From CAZXWK01 sp964644675 (GTDB lineage: Bacteria > Actinomycetota > Coriobacteriia > Anaerosomatales > JAAXUF01), in NCBI GenBank assembly GCA_964644675.1, contig CAZXWK010000008.1, positions 1 through 62,720 of the forward strand: DNA of 62,720 nt, read 5' to 3'. Position numbers and translations under genes: made by a program. The notes below the pieces were generated by a model that saw only the letters and a list, made by a program, of their open reading frames with translations, was not told the DNA's origin and did no database searches. Of this stretch, positions 59,390-62,720 are shown one piece after another; position 1 is the stretch's first letter, and each line of letters begins with the position of its first letter.

Positions 59390-61594
59390 GTGACCGACGT
59401 CGCCGGCCTGAGGCTGTACGCGCGCATCGATGAGGGCACCGGCCCGGTCATCGTGTTCCTTCACGGTATCAACTCCGACGCAGGCGACTGGCGCACCGTC
59501 ATCGACACGATCGGGCCGGGCTACCGCTTCGTCGCCCTCGACCTGCTCGGCTTCGGCGAGAGCCCCAAGCCGCTCGACATCGACTACTCGGCCGACGAGC
59601 ATGTGCTCGTCATCGAGAACACGCTCGTGGACCTTGGCGTGGACGACCCGTTCCTGCTCGTCGGCTACTCGCTCGGCGGTGACATCGCTCTGCGCTACGC
59701 GTCCACGTATCCCGAGCGGCTGCGCCGGCTCTTCCTGCTCGACGCGCCGTTCTACCTGCCGCCGGAGGACCTCAAGCTCAGCGGGACCGGTCTGCGCTAC
59801 CTCTACGAGCTCGGCTCGCGGAAGCTGTGGGACACTCTCGCGCGAAGCAAGCAGAGCGACAGCTTCATCTACAAGCTCGCGACCGGGGTCGCCGAGCAGC
59901 CTCTCGAAGACGCTTTCCACGCCGCTGACATCCCCACGCACTGGGAAGTCATGAGCAAGAACCTGCAGAACACCGTGAGCACCGCGACGTGGGTCGACGA
60001 TCTACCCAAGCTCACGATGCCGGTCGTGCACGCGATCGGCGTGCGCGACGCGATCGTGAAGGTGAGTCAGGCGCCGGCGCTGCAGCGGCTCAAGCCCGAC
60101 CTCGAGATCCGCCGTATCACCGGCTTGGCCGCCGACCACATGGTGCTGTGGAACATGCCGGAGCGCGTCGCCGAGGAGATCATGCGCGACGAGGTCCGCG
60201 AGCTGAACGTCGTCTGGCGCGCCGGCGCAGGCGCGCCGCTCGTGCTGCTGCACGGCCTGCAGAACCCGTCGGGCGCGTGGATGCCCGCGGCTCGGGCGCT
60301 CGCGCGGACACGCGACGTGGCCGTCATCGACCTGCTCGGCTTCGGTGGTTCGCGGGCACCGCTCAGCCTGCACTACACGCTCGCCGACCACGCCGCGGCG
60401 GTGCTCGGCACGGTGAGCGAGCTGTGGGGCTCCGACCGTCCCGTCACCTTCGCGGGCGAGGGCTTCGGCGCGCTCGTCGCGCTCGAGTGTGCCGCGACCG
60501 TGCCCGCGCGGTGCGCCGGCGTCGTCGCGTTCTCGCCGTCGCTGCTCGAGCCCGGGACGGGCCTCGACGACGTGTCCGCGCACGACGAGCGCTCGGCCCG
60601 CATGCTCGCGATGCGCGAGACCGCCGAGAAGCTCGCCGAGGTTCAGCGGACCAAGGGCGGCGGGTCGGCGCAAGTCGAGGCGCGGCTCGTGCCGGTGCTG
60701 CGCTCGTTCGAGAACGCCACGCTGCCGACCGATGCCGACGCGCTGCTGGGCCAGGTCACGTCGCCGGTCCGCTTCGTGGTGCCGCGCGACGACAAACTCG
60801 TGCCCGTCGACTACCTTGGCCGCGTCTGCGATCGCCGAGAAGGGTTCGAGCTCGACGTCGTGGACGGCTCGCGCGGCCTGCCTTTCGACCGCCCGGCCGA
60901 AGCAGTCAGGGCGATCGCGCCCGACGATGCCGACGGGATCGCGCAGGCAGCTTCGGACACGCCGACGCCCGGCGCATCAGCCGAGAGCCCGCTGCTGAGC
61001 GCGACGCTCGGCGTCGAGAACGCCCTCCTCCGCGCCGGGCTGCTGAACCTGGCCGCGGCCGCCGTCATCGTCGCGCTGAACCCGGTGCCGCAGCAGCTGC
61101 TCACGTTCGGGTTCGCCGCGTGGATCGCGGTCGCATCGCTCTCGGCGATCGTCGGGGCGCTCGGGATGAAGCACAAGACCGCCGGCACCCGCTTCACCTT
61201 CACCACCACCGCGCTGCCCACGCTGCTCGCGGGAATCGCCGGGCTCGTGCTCGCATCTGCCCTCTTTGCCGACCCGGCGTTGGCCAGGCGCTTCTTCGGT
61301 GTGGGCGTCGCCGTTTACGCGCTGCTCCGAGGCTCGGCCGACATCTACATGGCGCGCAGCGTCGATCGCACGTCGAAGCCACGCTGGCTGCTCTACGCGG
61401 GCGGCGCGATCGGGGTCGTCACCGCGCTCTCGATCTTCTTCGGCCCCAACCACGGGCGCGGCATGGTGCGCCTGTCGCTCGCGCTGTACCTGGGCCTCAC
61501 GGGGCTCTCGCTCATCGGCTACGTCGCGTCCTCGCGGCGAGCGGCGGCGCGTCGGGTCAGGGAGCTGCTGGGGCGGGCGCACGCGAACGGGTAG
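59390..61594 (+). CDS. Tandem alpha/beta hydrolase fused to a membrane domain
   Basis: A 734-residue protein; GTG 59390 with GGGGGGAG upstream. Domain 1 (10-270) is a complete alpha/beta hydrolase: oxyanion HGINSDAG, nucleophile S94 in GYSLGG, acid near GVRDAIVK and the final His in GLAADHMVLW. Domain 2 (275-515) repeats the fold (LVLLHGLQNPSGAW; VIDLLGFGGS) but the nucleophile position is Glu (E357 in GEGFGA), so it is likely inactive. Residues 545-720 form about six membrane helices (TM-rich, HdeD-like). I know no named family with this order. Probable membrane-surface esterase or acyltransferase. Confidence 0.82.
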   Translation: MTDVAGLRLYARIDEGTGPVIVFLHGINSDAGDWRTVIDTIGPGYRFVALDLLGFGESPKPLDIDYSADEHVLVIENTLVDLGVDDPFLLVGYSLGGDIALRYASTYPERLRRLFLLDAPFYLPPEDLKLSGTGLRYLYELGSRKLWDTLARSKQSDSFIYKLATGVAEQPLEDAFHAADIPTHWEVMSKNLQNTVSTATWVDDLPKLTMPVVHAIGVRDAIVKVSQAPALQRLKPDLEIRRITGLAADHMVLWNMPERVAEEIMRDEVRELNVVWRAGAGAPLVLLHGLQNPSGAWMPAARALARTRDVAVIDLLGFGGSRAPLSLHYTLADHAAAVLGTVSELWGSDRPVTFAGEGFGALVALECAATVPARCAGVVAFSPSLLEPGTGLDDVSAHDERSARMLAMRETAEKLAEVQRTKGGGSAQVEARLVPVLRSFENATLPTDADALLGQVTSPVRFVVPRDDKLVPVDYLGRVCDRREGFELDVVDGSRGLPFDRPAEAVRAIAPDDADGIAQAASDTPTPGASAESPLLSATLGVENALLRAGLLNLAAAAVIVALNPVPQQLLTFGFAAWIAVASLSAIVGALGMKHKTAGTRFTFTTTALPTLLAGIAGLVLASALFADPALARRFFGVGVAVYALLRGSADIYMARSVDRTSKPRWLLYAGGAIGVVTALSIFFGPNHGRGMVRLSLALYLGLTGLSLIGYVASSRRAAARRVRELLGRAHANG

Positions 61595-61630
61595 CAGCGC
61601 ACGAAACCGACTCACGGAACGGAGCCGAGA

Positions 61631-62720
61631 ATGGCTGGCAAGACGGCTGGCGTGGAGAAGCAGGCAGGCTGGGGCGTCATCGGCATGCTCGCGGCGGCGC
61701 AGTTCATCATGGTGCTCGACACGACCGTCATGAACGTCTCGATCTCGCAGGTCGTCGCCGACCTGAACACGACCGTCGTCGGCCTGCAGTCGGCGATCAC
61801 CATGTACACGCTTGTGATGGCCGCCTTCATGCTCCTGGGAGGCAAGCTCGGCGACCGGTGGGGCGCCAAGCGCGCGTACTGGATCGGCCTCATCATCTAC
61901 GGCCTGGGGTCGTTCATCACGTCGATCGCGCCCAACCTCAACGTGTTGCTCGTCGGCTGGTCGTTCGTGGAGGGCTTCGGCGCCATCCTCGTCATCCCCG
62001 CCATTGCGGCCCTCATCGCCACCACGTATCAGGGTCGCCAACGCGCGCTCGCCTACGGGATTCTGGGCGGGGTCGCCGGTGCGTCGGCGGCGGCTGGTCC
62101 GCTGATCGGCGGCTGGGTGACCGCGAACTACTCGTGGCGCTACGTGTTCGCGGGCGAGACGGTGGTCGTGCTCGGCCTGATGCTCTTCCTCGGCCTGATC
62201 CCGGCGACCGTCGGACGCAAGGCCAAGCTCGACACGCTCGGCGCGGTCCTCTCGGCGACTGGTCTGGCGGCGGCGGTGCTCGGCATCCTGCGCTCGAGCC
62301 AGTGGGGCTGGATCACGCCCAAGGCGGGCGTGCCGGTCGTCAATGGTCAGCCGCTCGCGCCGCTCGGCATCTCGCCGACGCTCTGGCTCATCGGGATCGG
62401 CGTCTTCATCCTCGTGCTGTTCGCGCGCCACGAGGAACGCGTGAAGGAGCGCGGCGACGACCCGCTCGCCGACCTGCAGCTGTTGCGTATCCCCGCGATG
62501 AAGGCGGGGCTGATCGTGCTGCTCTGCCAGTCCTTCATCATCCAGGCGACGTTCTTCGTGCTGCCGCTCTACCTGCAGACGGTGCTGGGCTTCGACTCGC
62601 TCGAGACCGGCAAGACCATACTGCCGCTCTCGATCGCGCTGCTGGTGTTCGCGCTGGGCGGAGCGAGCCTGTCCGCGAGGTTCTCGCCCAAGCTGATCGT
62701 GCAGCGGGGCCTGTTCGCGA
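61631..62720 (+). CDS. MFS drug:H+ antiporter, DHA2 family (partial)
   Basis: ATG 61631 behind GGAGCCGAG, running off the window end after 363 codons. TM1 has QFIMVLDTTVMNVSIS, loop 2-3 GGKLGDRWGAKRAYW, and TM5 motif C GVAGASAAAGPLIGGWV, all typical of DHA2 exporters. About ten membrane segments are visible. A short insert (SSQWGWITPKAGVPVVNG) sits between helices. It starts 36 bases after the hydrolase gene and may be co-transcribed with it. Confidence 0.9.
   Translation, partial: MAGKTAGVEKQAGWGVIGMLAAAQFIMVLDTTVMNVSISQVVADLNTTVVGLQSAITMYTLVMAAFMLLGGKLGDRWGAKRAYWIGLIIYGLGSFITSIAPNLNVLLVGWSFVEGFGAILVIPAIAALIATTYQGRQRALAYGILGGVAGASAAAGPLIGGWVTANYSWRYVFAGETVVVLGLMLFLGLIPATVGRKAKLDTLGAVLSATGLAAAVLGILRSSQWGWITPKAGVPVVNGQPLAPLGISPTLWLIGIGVFILVLFARHEERVKERGDDPLADLQLLRIPAMKAGLIVLLCQSFIIQATFFVLPLYLQTVLGFDSLETGKTILPLSIALLVFALGGASLSARFSPKLIVQRGLFA

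Noticed and set aside
1..62720. Mobile elements, prophage, CRISPR arrays
   Set aside because: No transposase, integrase, phage structural gene, terminal inverted repeats or regularly spaced repeats were found on either strand.

Overview
The window reads as a high-GC actinobacterial chromosome fragment, most likely an anaerobic member of the Coriobacteriia (OPB41/Anaerosomatales-like). This placement is inferred from gene content; no rRNA gene is present. Supporting content is the actinobacterial fhaA-fhaB-pstP-ftsW/pbp-pknB cluster next to anaerobe-type genes: a tungstate transporter, a 2-hydroxyacyl-CoA dehydratase/activase pair, LarB/LarC and a large multihaem cytochrome. Two runs of exactly 100 N (19553-19652, 22283-22382) show a scaffolded draft, probably a metagenome bin. 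No phage, insertion sequence, CRISPR array or integrase was seen.

Layout. 0-5.5 kb: end of a secreted Ig-like protein, a universal stress protein, a cell-wall amidase, and a hybrid histidine kinase with two receiver-only regulators. 5.5-12.8 kb (minus): envelope and division signalling operon (FhaA, FhaB, PP2C phosphatase, a fused SEDS glycosyltransferase/transpeptidase, PASTA kinase). 12.9-17.1 kb: MarR regulator and RND pump. 17.1-23.5 kb: a second membrane kinase, rhodanese, glycosyltransferase (broken by a gap), B12/radical SAM enzyme, a small membrane protein (broken by a gap), zinc dehydrogenase. 23.5-28.6 kb: lipoproteins, tRNA-Leu(CAG), a three-gene SHOCT-like operon, a second MarR-efflux pair. 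28.7-37.7 kb: Ca2+/Na+ exchanger, a cyclic-2,3-diphosphoglycerate-synthetase-like GTPase, a TIGR02265-like protein, a b-type cytochrome-like membrane protein divergent from a 1331-residue Ycf48-like/FN3/11-haem cytochrome, and a lipoprotein. 37.7-42.1 kb (minus): tungstate ABC operon plus a DUF4367-like lipoprotein, the last two preceded by matching structured leaders. 42.2-49.9 kb: L,D-transpeptidase, FKBP isomerase, cysteine-free MutY-like glycosylase, an unexplained structured intergenic segment, LarC/LarB, a GGDEF protein, prephenate dehydratase. 50-52.3 kb: dehydratase-like protein and activase. 52.2-57.9 kb: an unusual repeat-bearing intergenic region and a minus-strand block of GGDEF, PP-loop, Cys-rich and RelE-like genes. 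58-62.7 kb: serS, a tandem hydrolase/membrane fusion, and a partial MFS pump.

How it fits together. Three themes recur: surface sensing and cell-wall control (PASTA kinase/phosphatase/FHA and their synthase target in one operon, a second kinase, amidase, L,D-transpeptidase), cyclic-di-GMP signalling (four proteins with intact GGDEF and I-site motifs, three of them related PAS-GGDEF genes within 3.5 kb), and redox/metal chemistry (11-haem cytochrome, tungstate uptake, Fe-S dehydratase with ATP-driven activase, nickel-pincer cofactor genes). Drug efflux forms a fourth, with two MarR-controlled pump operons whose operators can be read in the sequence.

Strongest candidates for something new are the paired leader RNAs at 41197-41305 and 42015-42122, the Ycf48-like/multihaem fusion, the tandem hydrolase with a dead second domain, and the repeat-containing gap at 52283-52690.
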